A program made the translations under genes and the position numbers. Below are positions 25,021-33,659 of a stretch of 40,512 bases of DNA, one piece after another. The stretch's first letter is position 1, and every line of letters begins with the position of its first letter. The DNA comes from an uncultured Pelagibacteraceae bacterium (lineage in GTDB: Bacteria; Pseudomonadota; Alphaproteobacteria; Pelagibacterales; Pelagibacteraceae): positions 1-40,512 of the forward strand of contig CACMRS010000005.1 in assembly GCA_902616165.1 (NCBI GenBank), read 5' to 3'. The notes beneath the pieces were generated by a model. The model made no database searches and was not told the origin of the DNA. It was given only the letters and a program-made list of their open reading frames with translations.

Positions 25021-25786
25021 TATATTTAAATTTATATTTATATGATTTAAGTAATGAAATATCTGCAACAATTTTATCTTTAATTTTTGAAGTCTTTACA
25101 AATGTTTTAAATTTATATTTTTTTGAAATTTGATTAATTAGAAAATTTAAACTGACTCCTCTACCAGTTCCAATATTTAAAGTACCAGATATTTTTTTTT
25201 TAATTATAAAATTGATTATTCTGGAAATTTCATTCACGTGAATATAATCTCTAATAGATTTATTGAGTTTAATTTCAAAATTTTTTTTAATTTTATGTAT
25301 CATATCAGGAATAAAATAACCTTTAGGTTGATTATTTCCATAAACATTAAAAATTCTTAAAATAGTATAATTTGAATAATTTTTTCTTATATAATTTTCT
25401 GATTTTAATTTTAACTTGGCGTAAAGTGACTTTGGTTTTAATTTAGATTTTTCACTTAATTTATGTGATGAAGCCCCATATACATGAGAGGAGGATATAA
25501 ATATTAATTTTGGTTTATTTTTTAATAAATTGAAAATATCTATCGTGGATTTAACTGAAATATAATTCGTTTTTTTACATAAATTTTTATTTAAGTCGCA
25601 TTTTTCTCTTGATAATGCAGCAAAATAAATGAAATGAGTAAATTTATTTCTTTTTACAAATTTTAAGAATTCTTTTTTATTATTAATATCCTTTTTATAG
25701 TGAATTATTTTATATTTGGCTTTATAAGATTTTAAATAATTTTTTCCTATAAAACTATTATATCCATTGATTGCTACAACATTCAT
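24998..25786 (-). CDS. NAD-dependent nucleotide-sugar epimerase/reductase (extended SDR)
   Basis: A 262-residue Rossmann-fold enzyme. The glycine motif is NGYNSFIGKNYL near residue 8, the catalytic Ser region is FISSSHVYGAS, and the Y-x-x-x-K pair is YAKLKLKSE. ILRIFNVYGNNQ and the NIGTGRGVSL segment are typical of the family. Directly downstream of gmd in the same operon, it is most likely the 4-keto reductase or epimerase finishing a GDP-6-deoxyhexose, as Rmd or Fcl do. This is an inference from position; sequence alone supports only the epimerase/dehydratase family. It abuts gmd and overlaps the GT9 gene by 23 bases. Confidence 0.82.
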   Translation of the reverse strand: MNVVAINGYNSFIGKNYLKSYKAKYKIIHYKKDINNKKEFLKFVKRNKFTHFIYFAALSREKCDLNKNLCKKTNYISVKSTIDIFNLLKNKPKLIFISSSHVYGASSHKLSEKSKLKPKSLYAKLKLKSENYIRKNYSNYTILRIFNVYGNNQPKGYFIPDMIHKIKKNFEIKLNKSIRDYIHVNEISRIINFIIKKKISGTLNIGTGRGVSLNFLINQISKKYKFKTFVKTSKIKDKIVADISLLKSYKYKFKYNEKYIDF

Positions 25787-26805
25787 TAAAATTCATTTTT
25801 GATCATATCATCAACTAATTTTTCAAAGGAATATCTTGGTTTCCACTTTAGTCTATTTTTTGCTTTTGAATAATCACCTATTAAATTATCAACTTCAGTT
25901 TCTCTAAAATATTTTTTATCAATTTTTATTATTATTCGATTAGTATTTTTTTCTATACCAATTTCTTTAAACCCTTTATTTTTCCAAATAATATTCATAT
26001 TCAATTTTTTTGCACAAAGTTTAACAAAATCTTTAACAGAATGTGAAGTATTGGTAGAAACCACATAATCATCAGCTGTTTTATGTTGCAATATTTTCCA
26101 CATTGATTCGACATAATCTTTAGCATGACCCCAGTCTCTTCTTGCGTACAAATTACCTAGTGTTAGAGTTTTTTGTTGTCCATTTTTTATTCTAGTTAAC
26201 CCTTGAACGATTTTTTTTGTAACAAAATTAACACCCCTTCTTGGAGACTCGTGATTAAACAATATACCATTACAAGCATGTAAATTATAAGCCTCTCTAT
26301 AATGTACGACACAATGATAAGCAAAAACTTTAGAAATCGCATAAACAGATCTTGGTAGAAAAAGTGTTTTTTCATTTTGTGGTGGTTTTGATTTACCAAA
26401 CATTTCAGAACTTGAAGCTTGATAAAATTTAATTTTTTTCTTTTTGTAATGTCTTATTATTTCTAACAATCTTAAAGGTCCTAGAGCATTTACATCTGAT
26501 GTATATTCTGGAATTTGAAAAGAAATTTTTACATGACTTTGAGCAGCCAAGTTATAGATTTCATCTGGGTTAATTTGATTTATAATTCTATAAAGAGAAC
26601 CTGAGTCAGAAAGATCGCCATGATGCATTATTAAGTCTTTATTATTAAAATTTACACTATCAAAAATATGGTCAATTCTACTCGTATTTGGTGTTGAGGT
26701 TCTTCTTTTTATTCCGTGTACTTGATATTTTTTTTTTATCAAATATTCAGCAAGATATGATCCGTCTTGACCTGTAATACCAAATATTAAAGCTTTTTTT
26801 TTCAT
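25786..26805 (-). CDS. gmd: GDP-mannose 4,6-dehydratase
   Basis: Converts GDP-mannose to GDP-4-keto-6-deoxymannose, precursor of GDP-fucose, GDP-rhamnose and GDP-perosamine. The 339 residues include IFGITGQDGSYLAEYLIKK with the NADP-binding glycines, HGIKRRTSTPNTSRIDH, NLAAQSHVKISF, the catalytic YQASSSEMFGK, and Y-x-x-x-K in YAISKVFAYH. NGILFNHESPRRG and LGNLYARRDWGHAKDYVE follow. Unlike its cluster neighbours it is strongly conserved. Adjacent genes overlap by one to four bases. Confidence 0.97.
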   Translation of the reverse strand: MKKKALIFGITGQDGSYLAEYLIKKKYQVHGIKRRTSTPNTSRIDHIFDSVNFNNKDLIMHHGDLSDSGSLYRIINQINPDEIYNLAAQSHVKISFQIPEYTSDVNALGPLRLLEIIRHYKKKKIKFYQASSSEMFGKSKPPQNEKTLFLPRSVYAISKVFAYHCVVHYREAYNLHACNGILFNHESPRRGVNFVTKKIVQGLTRIKNGQQKTLTLGNLYARRDWGHAKDYVESMWKILQHKTADDYVVSTNTSHSVKDFVKLCAKKLNMNIIWKNKGFKEIGIEKNTNRIIIKIDKKYFRETEVDNLIGDYSKAKNRLKWKPRYSFEKLVDDMIKNEF

Positions 26806-27437
26806 TTAATTAAGTAACATAAATTTTCATCGAATAAAATTTTAATCCCATATATAGAGCATATTTTTTTTAATTCTGATTCATTTAGAATATTATTTGG
26901 ATTACCAGAAACCTCCTTCATTTTGTAGTAAAAAAAACTTTTAAAATTAAATGACAATTTTGGCTTTAATGATTTGAACCATTTCATACCATTAATTGAA
27001 GTAATAATTTTACCCTCATAATTGAGTAAGTTAAAAAGTTTTTCCATCATATAATCAAAAGCATTTTGACAACAACTATATGATTTTAAATTTGTATCTA
27101 TTATTAAATCAAACTTATGATTTTTAAAAGTTTTTTCAAAATTTAAGGAGTACTTATCGCAAAAGAAAATTTTGTAGTTTTTTAATTTAAGAGAATTCCC
27201 ATAATCAATTTCATTATTAGATATTGTAATCCCAAAAATATTATTTGAAGAATCAAGTTTTTGTACAAGTTCGGAATTTCCAACTCCAATATGGAGGATA
27301 TTTTTGTTTATTAAATCCTTATCATTAGATATTTTATTGATTATATCTTTTTCGTCTGAGGTTGTTTTTCTTTTTTCCCAATATGAATATTTTTTGTTAG
27401 AGAACGAGGGTTTTAAACATTTGCAATTAAAAATCAT
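26802..27437 (-). CDS. Class I SAM-dependent methyltransferase-like protein
   Basis: A 211-residue protein with motif I NILHIGVGNSELVQKL near residue 47 (the SAM-binding G-x-G-x-S), the post-I acidic region, and FDLIIDTNLKS as motif II. The fold prediction is clear, the substrate is not. It may methylate the cluster's sugar or a lipid carrier intermediate. The N-terminus has two Cys (FNCKCLKP) and YSYWEKRK. It overlaps gmd by four bases and the deacetylase gene by 11, so it belongs to the same operon. Confidence 0.7.
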   Translation of the reverse strand: MIFNCKCLKPSFSNKKYSYWEKRKTTSDEKDIINKISNDKDLINKNILHIGVGNSELVQKLDSSNNIFGITISNNEIDYGNSLKLKNYKIFFCDKYSLNFEKTFKNHKFDLIIDTNLKSYSCCQNAFDYMMEKLFNLLNYEGKIITSINGMKWFKSLKPKLSFNFKSFFYYKMKEVSGNPNNILNESELKKICSIYGIKILFDENLCYLIK

Positions 27438-28140
27438 TTTTTAAAAATTTTATATCTTCGTAAAAAGTTTTAAGTTTTAAAAAAATTTTGAAATTATTCA
27501 ATTTTTTACCCATATCTACTCTAGGTATAAGAAAAGGATCATGTTTGTCTAATGAATACCTTGATCTATTTGTTGTATATGCATTATCATATAATTTTTT
27601 AACCTCTATATAAGTATTATTATTAACCTTTCCAAATGGATAACAAAAATCTTTAACATTTGTTGCAAAAGTTTCCTCAAGAAAATTTTTTGAATTTTCA
27701 ATTTCTTTTTTTAGTTTGACGCCATCTAATTTTGTTAAATCAAAATGATTTTGAGTATGAGATCCTATTAACATACCATTATTTAACCATTCATTAATGT
27801 CACTTTTATTCATTAATTCTTTTTTTTGGTAATTTTTTTGATTTTGATCCCAAATATTGTTTTTACCTATTTGATTTGAAACTATAAAACATATTGCTTT
27901 AAAGTTATGTTTTTTGAGTATAGGCAATACATTTATAATAATATCTTTATAACCATCATCAAAAGTTAAAATTATTTGATTTTTTAATTTTACATCAATC
28001 TCATTTATATAAACAGAAATATATTTATTATTTTTTAAATATGACATCTGCTTTTCGAATTCAAAAATATTTATACCGCTTTGAAAAGAATCTTTGTCTA
28101 TAGAATGATACAGTAAAACTGGTATTTTAGGGTAAATCAT
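27427..28140 (-). CDS. Polysaccharide deacetylase (NodB homology domain)
   Basis: Removes N- or O-acetyl groups from a glycan, or acts on a lipid-linked sugar (carbohydrate esterase 4). The 237 residues start with VLLYHSIDKD. The metal site is the catalytic Asp61 and ligand Asp62 (LTFDDGYKD) with H128-x-x-x-H132 (GSHTQNHF). FCYPFGKVNN is the family motif 3. There is no signal peptide, so a cytoplasmic or inner-membrane-face role is likely. It is flanked by a glycosyltransferase and a methyltransferase in the same operon. Confidence 0.9.
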   Translation of the reverse strand: MIYPKIPVLLYHSIDKDSFQSGINIFEFEKQMSYLKNNKYISVYINEIDVKLKNQIILTFDDGYKDIIINVLPILKKHNFKAICFIVSNQIGKNNIWDQNQKNYQKKELMNKSDINEWLNNGMLIGSHTQNHFDLTKLDGVKLKKEIENSKNFLEETFATNVKDFCYPFGKVNNNTYIEVKKLYDNAYTTNRSRYSLDKHDPFLIPRVDMGKKLNNFKIFLKLKTFYEDIKFLKNDF

Positions 28141-28143
28141 TAA

Positions 28144-30249
28144 TTACAAAAATTTTTCCCAATAATATTTTTTTTTATTATTAAAAGTTTTATTTATAAT
28201 AAACTCTGCAACAATTTTAGAGTTAAAATATTTAAAATATTTCTCTCTACCTTTTTTTGCTATTTTTTTTCTTAATTTGTCATTTTTTGAGTAAAAAAGA
28301 ATTTTTTTAATAAGATCCTTTAAATTATTGTAAAGTACAATTTCATTTTTATTAAAAAAATTTCCTATTTTTGTCTTTCTATCAACTAACACCAAAAGAC
28401 CATTCCCTATTAGTTGCGAAAATCTATCACTGCTATAGTATTTTCCGGCAGATCCCTGACTTAAATTTAATCCTATTTTGCATTTTGATAAGGCTTCTAA
28501 ATATTCGTCTGACCAGATTGGTTCGATTCCATTCATGCCATATATATCAAATTTAATTTCAGGTAATTCATTTAATAATTTTTTTATTATAATCTCTCTT
28601 TTATCAATTTTTCCTTTTTTTAAAACACCCCTATGAACACCGTGACTCATTGCAAAAAAAATATCATGAGATAAATCATTTTTAGATGAATTGTCAAATC
28701 TATCTAAAGATGGATCTACTGGGTTAGGCATAAATTTAACCTTGGAAATATTTTTGATATCAAGCTCTTGAGGATCTGTGGTACAAAAACTACTATCTAA
28801 ATAGTTTATTTTATCTTTAAATCTTTTTAAATTTACCTTCCATTCACTATCCATTCTATCTAAAAACCATTGAGACATTTTTATATTTGGATATCTTTCT
28901 TTAATATATTTAAGACTTTCAATGTTTATCAGGTCTGCATGTCCAAAAATTATTAGATCAGGTTTATAATTATTAACTATATCAATAAATTTTTTATTAA
29001 GATTTTTTGAACCATTAAAATCATTTATTTTACGTGAATAACTAACTATATCTCGATCGCTTAATTCTAAAACACTATGATTTAATCTAATAAAACCGTT
29101 ATTTATTCTTCTACCAGTATTATAAAATAAACGTCCATTATGTCGTTCATTAAAATTTGTAACGTGTAATATTTTTAATTTATTTAATTTATGTTTTGTC
29201 CTAGTTTCCTCATAAAGATTTCTTCTATATTCATCAATTTGACTAGATATGAATTTATCTTCTAAGTAAAAGTTTTTAAGTGATTTTTTTTGGTAACTGA
29301 TTAGTTTTTTTTTATTAATTATCAGTTTTTTAATTTCTTTATACAGCTCATCAACAGTTAAATTTTTTAATATAATTGGATCCTTTACTGTTTCAGGCAA
29401 ACCACCTCTATTTGAGATAATAACAGCACAACCTCTGCTACTAGCCTCTAAACTAGTTCTCCCAAAAGGTTCTTCCCATCTTGAACAAACTACAGCAATA
29501 TTAGTTTTTTCAAAATATTTAAGAACTTTTTTATGATTTACAAAGCCTAATATTTTTAAATTAGGATGATTAAAATTGTATTTTTCACGAATTTCATCGC
29601 CAATAGCTATAGCTTGCCAATCTGGATAATGATTTAAAATTTTAATTACTGCTTTTCCAAAAAGGTCATATCCTTTTGATGAATTTAATTTGCCGACAAA
29701 AGTAATAATTTTTTCTTTTTGATTTAAGTCTATTTTTTTTCGATCTGTTGATTGATAAATAACTAAAAGTTTTTTTGAGTTATGTATATTAGTTGGTAAA
29801 TCTGTTAGAAATTTTTTTTTTGACCAATTACTATTGAATATAATTTTCGAGCAATGCTTAACTAATTTAATTCTATCTGAAACACTACTAGACCCAAGCA
29901 TGGTGGTTGGGTCATTATGAAAATACAATACAATTTTCTTTTTTAAATCTGTTAAAAAATCAACATAATTGGGACGATTATGTATCTCAATTAAATCATT
30001 TTCTCTTTTTTTTAAAAGTTTTTTAAAATTTTGTAAATAAGTTCGTGTTTGACTTGAAAAAATATTTTTATTTAGTTTAATATTTACATAATTCTTGGAA
30101 AGAATATTTTTATAAGTTGTAGAACCAAATACTGTAATGTTTTTCTTAAAAAAACTTTTTTTGATTACAGATGAAATAAAAATTGACACTGCTCCAGGAT
30201 AAATTGATGAGAAATTTTCTTTATAGGGAAGTAGTATTGCTATTTTCAT
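28144..30249 (-). CDS. Two-domain glycosyltransferase (GT4-type plus a second GT-B module)
   Basis: A 701-residue protein holding two glycosyltransferase modules. Residues ~1-345 are a GT4-like unit: NDLIEIHNRPNYVDFL, FNSNWSKKKFL, ITFVGKLNSSKGYDLFGKA, and the donor-binding E-x7-E in EEPFGRTSLEASSRGCAVI. From ~355 a second unit begins LKILHVTNFNERHNGRLFYN, with FGHADLINIE, LDRMDSEW and YSSDRFSQLIGNGLLVLVDR, resembling the CgeB/glycosyl-transferase 1_2 type. There is no signal peptide or clear membrane helix. The two modules may add sugars in sequence to a surface polysaccharide. Its start lies 29 bases inside the GIY-YIG gene. Confidence 0.82.
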   Translation of the reverse strand: MKIAILLPYKENFSSIYPGAVSIFISSVIKKSFFKKNITVFGSTTYKNILSKNYVNIKLNKNIFSSQTRTYLQNFKKLLKKRENDLIEIHNRPNYVDFLTDLKKKIVLYFHNDPTTMLGSSSVSDRIKLVKHCSKIIFNSNWSKKKFLTDLPTNIHNSKKLLVIYQSTDRKKIDLNQKEKIITFVGKLNSSKGYDLFGKAVIKILNHYPDWQAIAIGDEIREKYNFNHPNLKILGFVNHKKVLKYFEKTNIAVVCSRWEEPFGRTSLEASSRGCAVIISNRGGLPETVKDPIILKNLTVDELYKEIKKLIINKKKLISYQKKSLKNFYLEDKFISSQIDEYRRNLYEETRTKHKLNKLKILHVTNFNERHNGRLFYNTGRRINNGFIRLNHSVLELSDRDIVSYSRKINDFNGSKNLNKKFIDIVNNYKPDLIIFGHADLINIESLKYIKERYPNIKMSQWFLDRMDSEWKVNLKRFKDKINYLDSSFCTTDPQELDIKNISKVKFMPNPVDPSLDRFDNSSKNDLSHDIFFAMSHGVHRGVLKKGKIDKREIIIKKLLNELPEIKFDIYGMNGIEPIWSDEYLEALSKCKIGLNLSQGSAGKYYSSDRFSQLIGNGLLVLVDRKTKIGNFFNKNEIVLYNNLKDLIKKILFYSKNDKLRKKIAKKGREKYFKYFNSKIVAEFIINKTFNNKKKYYWEKFL

Positions 30250-30505
30250 TTTTAAAAAAATTATGTTTTATTTTTCTTCTCTTCTTAATATCATGTTTTA
30301 AAGAATATTCCTCTTTCATAGCACGGCTTTTTGAACTATACAATTTTGAGTAGGCTAATGTCCATTTATAACCCTTTGTGAACTTAGCTCCTTTTGAATT
30401 ATTATGTAAAAATAACCTTTTTCTAAGATTTTTTGTATATCCTACATATGATAACAAATTATTTTTTCTCTTAGTAACCAACATGTAAACATAGAATTTA
30501 TTCAT
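30221..30505 (-). CDS. GIY-YIG domain protein (UPF0213-like)
   Basis: A 94-residue single-domain protein. The signature is FYVYMLVTKR and SYVGYTKNLRKRLFLHN with Tyr7, Tyr20 and catalytic Arg28, then KGAKFTKGYKWTLAYSKLY and the metal-binding Glu in SRAMKEEYSLK. This is the small YhbQ-type family, with nuclease fold but poorly understood role. It leads the leftward polysaccharide operon and overlaps the glycosyltransferase gene by 29 bases, an odd companion. It may have entered with the cluster as mobile DNA. Confidence 0.88.
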   Translation of the reverse strand: MNKFYVYMLVTKRKNNLLSYVGYTKNLRKRLFLHNNSKGAKFTKGYKWTLAYSKLYSSKSRAMKEEYSLKHDIKKRRKIKHNFFKNENSNTTSL

Positions 30506-30530
30506 ATCAAAAATAGTGAATATTATTTAA

Positions 30531-30536
30531 TATAAT
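30531..30536 (+). promoter_or_regulatory. Candidate -10 element for the forward GT9-like gene
   Basis: A perfect TATAAT in the 49-base gap between the divergent GIY-YIG gene and the glycosyltransferase starting at 30555. No -35 match is clear in this A/T-rich stretch. Confidence 0.3.
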
Positions 30537-30554
30537 TAATTGTGTCTTATAAAA

Positions 30555-31460
30555 ATGAAATATAATGATAAAAAAATTTGTATTGTGATCCCGCATAAAG
30601 GTATCGGAGATATAATTTTTCATAATTCCTTTATTAAATCAATTAGTAAATTTTATAATAAAAAAATTACAATTTTTGTAAATTTTTCTACAAAAGCTAA
30701 TCATATTTATAAAAATAATAATTATATAGAAAAAATTGTTTTTATAGATTTAAAAAGACCAAGCAAAATATTTTACATTTTCAAAATTATCAAAATTATA
30801 TTTGAAATATCTAAATATGATATTGATGAACTATATTATACCGGAAACAGTAAATGGCATAAGCTGTCTTTTAAAATAGCTTCAATCATTAAAAATTTCA
30901 AATTGAAATATATAAAAAAAAGAAAAAAATTGATAATTCAACATTTAAACGATTTTCTAAAACAAATATCAATTAAAAATGTCAATTCATATATCCCTGA
31001 AAGTAATATTAAAATTAGTAAAAAAATTAAAAAAAAATTAAAAATTTTAAAAAAACCATGGGTGTTTTTAAGTATAGACACATCCGAAAATCAAATAAAT
31101 ATACCTAATGCGTTGTTAGTCGAAATTTTAAAAAAACTAAAAAAAAAAAACTATCAGATATTTATTAATACCAACAAATCAAATTCATTTAAAACTAAAT
31201 TTTTAAAAGATAAGCAAATCATAAAAACAGATAAATTTAATATTTCTGAAATAAGCTATATCATTAAAAATTCTTCGTTATTTATTGGAAATGAATCTGG
31301 ACCAGCTGTAATAGCGTCTTTATTTTGCAAAAAAAACGTAATTTTTTTTTACAAAAATGTATTACCTGAAACCAGTTTGATGCCCTTTAAAAATAACAGA
31401 AAATATTTTAAAATTACTTCTCATCAAAAAAATTCTAGTGAAATATTAAATGTTATCTAG
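30555..31460 (+). CDS. Glycosyltransferase family 9-like protein
   Basis: A 301-residue protein with the GT9-type opening KICIVIPHKGIGDIIFHNSFIKSI and a C-terminal donor-site region IIKNSSLFIGNESGPAVIASLFCKKNVIFF, in which N-E-S-G-P matches heptosyltransferase relatives. The ATG at 30555 is preferred over an upstream in-frame TTG at 30540. Lys and Ile content is extreme. It is the only forward gene inside the polysaccharide cluster. It converges on the SGNH gene with a 15-base overlap of the 3' ends. Confidence 0.75.
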   Translation: MKYNDKKICIVIPHKGIGDIIFHNSFIKSISKFYNKKITIFVNFSTKANHIYKNNNYIEKIVFIDLKRPSKIFYIFKIIKIIFEISKYDIDELYYTGNSKWHKLSFKIASIIKNFKLKYIKKRKKLIIQHLNDFLKQISIKNVNSYIPESNIKISKKIKKKLKILKKPWVFLSIDTSENQINIPNALLVEILKKLKKKNYQIFINTNKSNSFKTKFLKDKQIIKTDKFNISEISYIIKNSSLFIGNESGPAVIASLFCKKNVIFFYKNVLPETSLMPFKNNRKYFKITSHQKNSSEILNVI

Positions 31461-32441
31461 AATTATTTTTGAAATTTCATCATATCCTAAATCATTCATG
31501 TGAATACGATCTACAAATAAAGATTTATCTAAATTTGTTGATTGATTTAATTGAATGTTTATATCTGTAAAATTTATTTTTATTTCTCTTGTTATATTTT
31601 CAAGTAATTTTGAAAATTTAGTATAATTTTCTATTTTAGAAGTTTCTTTAAGCATTATATGAGCAAAATCATTAGAATTATCTAAGATATGAAATATTTT
31701 TTCCTCATCTTCAGATAATTTTTTTTTTGTCCATATCGCAAGAGGTTGAAGAAAGAAGTGAACTTTAAAATCAAAACTTTTAGACAAATTGGACCACAAT
31801 TTTAAATTTTGATAATAATCTTTATATAATTTTTCAAAGTTAACTCTATAGATTTTTGATTTATCTTTTTTTTGTTTAAATTTTTTTAATAGAAAATTAA
31901 ATTTATAAAAAAAATTATTTCTATTTTTATATCTATCAAAGATACTTTGATATTTTTTTTTGAAAAAAAAATTACCCCATTCTTCTTCATCATTAATTAA
32001 ATTTAAGTACAAATCATTAGCTCCAGAAACGATAATAACTTTATCAATTTTTTTAAATCTTTGAAAAAAATTTAAAAATAAAAGTATTTCCTGTTTTGAA
32101 TTAAAAGCAGTAGCTCCAAAATTAAGGTAAATATTATTTGTTTTTTTTGAAAGTATAGATGAAATTGTATTATTATCTGATGTAGCACCAAAACCAAAAA
32201 CTAATGATCCACCAATAATAATTGTTACATTTTCCTTATCAAAAAAGTTACTTAATTTTTTTAAATTGTTATTATAATAATTTAATCTAAAACCAATCTC
32301 ATCTGTATTTACTATTTTTGATTTGTAATTAGAACTATTAAAAAACATAACAAAAGGTTTGTACTCATATGATATTTGATCATAACTTTTCATTTGTGGA
32401 ACGATACTATATCTATTTCTAATATTTAAAAATTTTACCAT
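31446..32441 (-). CDS. SGNH/GDSL-type hydrolase-like protein
   Basis: A 331-residue protein with all four SGNH blocks: Ser79 in IIGGSLVFGFGATSD, Gly109 in YLNFGATAFNSKQE, Asn142 in IVSGANDLYL, and Asp311-x-x-His314 in VDRIHMNDLGYDEIS. The residue set fits an esterase or acyl-transfer reaction on a sugar, for example O-acetyl turnover on the surface glycan. No signal peptide is seen at its own N-terminus. Its start overlaps the stop of a 36-residue membrane peptide gene, which may supply membrane association. Confidence 0.8.
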   Translation of the reverse strand: MVKFLNIRNRYSIVPQMKSYDQISYEYKPFVMFFNSSNYKSKIVNTDEIGFRLNYYNNNLKKLSNFFDKENVTIIIGGSLVFGFGATSDNNTISSILSKKTNNIYLNFGATAFNSKQEILLFLNFFQRFKKIDKVIIVSGANDLYLNLINDEEEWGNFFFKKKYQSIFDRYKNRNNFFYKFNFLLKKFKQKKDKSKIYRVNFEKLYKDYYQNLKLWSNLSKSFDFKVHFFLQPLAIWTKKKLSEDEEKIFHILDNSNDFAHIMLKETSKIENYTKFSKLLENITREIKINFTDINIQLNQSTNLDKSLFVDRIHMNDLGYDEISKIILDNI

Positions 32442-32545
32442 AAAGGGTAATTGTCTTTAGTTGATGATTTATTATTTTTTTTACTAATTAAATATAAAAT
32501 TAGGATAAAAACTATTAAACATAAAAATAAATAAAGAAATTCCAT
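32435..32545 (-). CDS. 36-residue single-helix membrane peptide coupled to the SGNH gene
   Basis: A short frame from ATG at 32543-32545 to TAA at 32435-32437. The product has one membrane helix (about residues 3-20, FLYLFLCLIVFILILYLI) followed by a Lys/Ser/Asn-rich tail ending NYPLW. Its last seven bases overlap the start of the SGNH gene, the pattern of translational coupling. The clean amphipathic layout and the coupling argue for a real gene. Its small size and the AT-rich context argue for caution. It might be a membrane partner of the hydrolase. Confidence 0.5.
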   Translation of the reverse strand: MEFLYLFLCLIVFILILYLISKKNNKSSTKDNYPLW

Positions 32546-32595
32546 TTTGTAAAAAATGATATCAGTAAAATTAAAATTATTTGAGTAAAATTTTA

Positions 32596-32670
32596 TGGCG
32601 GTCCCTAGGGGAATCGAACCCCTCTTTCGAGGATGAAAACCACGTGTCCTAACCGATAGACGAAGGGACC
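32596..32670 (-). tRNA. tRNA-Glu (anticodon TTC)
   Basis: Reading the minus strand, the acceptor GGTCCCT pairs with AGGGACC, the D arm is GTCT...GGAC, the anticodon loop is TTTTCAT with TTC, and the T arm is AGGGG-TTCGATT-CCCCT. CCA is encoded. The anticodon stem CGTGG/CCTCG has a U-U mismatch at position 29-41. It marks the right edge of the accessory region, 50 bases before the 36-residue gene. Confidence 0.96.
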
Positions 32671-32717
32671 GAATTGCTGTTTTTTATTGTAAAATCAATA
32701 ATTAATCAAGCTTATCA

Positions 32718-33659
32718 TTATAAATATTGTTTCAATTTAACTATGTTTTTATATCCGGATGATTTATGTGTCACTAAAGTCTCTGAGATAAATTCAGACC
32801 CATGAATTTCTATACCTGAAACTAATTCACCAGAAGTTATGCCAGTTGCACAAAATATAGAGTCTCCTGAAATAATTTCATTTAATTCATATTTCTTTGA
32901 TAAATCTCTTATATCCATTTTTTTAGCACGTATTTTATCTTCATCAGTATCAAATATAAATCTTCCTTGAAAATAACAATTAAATGTATCTAAAGCCGCA
33001 GCAGCTAGAACTCCTTCTGGACCTCCACCAATCCCTAAAAATATATCAACATTGTATTTTTCTTCGGTCACTAACAATGCGCCAGCTACATCTCCATCTG
33101 TTATTAATTTTATATTAACTTTTAATTTTTTTAACTCTTCTATAATTTGTTTATGTCTAGGCCTGTCTAATATACACGCAGTTAAATTTTCTGGATTTTT
33201 ATTTAAATAATCACTTAAATTAGAAATATTTTTTTTAACTGTATAATCTAAATCAACAACATTCTTTACATTTACTTTTGTTGAAATTTTTTCCATATAA
33301 GTTTCTGGTGCTTTAAATAAATTATTTTTTTCCCCAATAGCTATTACTGATAAAGCACCTGGCAAGTTGTTAGCGGCAAAATTAGTACCATCTAATGGAT
33401 CTACGGCAATATCAAATTCTGGACCTTTGTTTGTACCTAATATTTCTCCAATATATAACATTGGCGCCTCATCTAATTCACCCTCACCTATTACTATCTG
33501 TCCTCTTATATTCATATTGTTCAGATTCGATCTCATTGAGTCTACAGCAGCTTTATCCGCTGCTATTTTATCTTTTTTTCCAACTAAATATGATGATGCT
33601 AGTGCTGCTTTAGAGGTTATATTAACAAACTGATCTATATATTTTTTATCAATTGCCAT
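32718..33659 (-). CDS. glpX: Fructose-1,6-bisphosphatase, class II
   Basis: Hydrolyses fructose 1,6-bisphosphate to fructose 6-phosphate in gluconeogenesis. The 313 residues include KIAADKAAVDSMR, IRGQIVIGEGELDEAPMLYIG, the metal/substrate site DIAVDPLDGTNFAANNLPGA, the LITDGDVAGALLV segment, GIGGGPEGVLAAAAL and CATGITSGELVSGI. The start codon overlaps the stop of the upstream SbmA-like gene by one base. In many alphaproteobacteria glpX lies beside hom; here the two are 12 kb apart on opposite strands. Confidence 0.97.
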   Translation of the reverse strand: MAIDKKYIDQFVNITSKAALASSYLVGKKDKIAADKAAVDSMRSNLNNMNIRGQIVIGEGELDEAPMLYIGEILGTNKGPEFDIAVDPLDGTNFAANNLPGALSVIAIGEKNNLFKAPETYMEKISTKVNVKNVVDLDYTVKKNISNLSDYLNKNPENLTACILDRPRHKQIIEELKKLKVNIKLITDGDVAGALLVTEEKYNVDIFLGIGGGPEGVLAAAALDTFNCYFQGRFIFDTDEDKIRAKKMDIRDLSKKYELNEIISGDSIFCATGITSGELVSGIEIHGSEFISETLVTHKSSGYKNIVKLKQYL

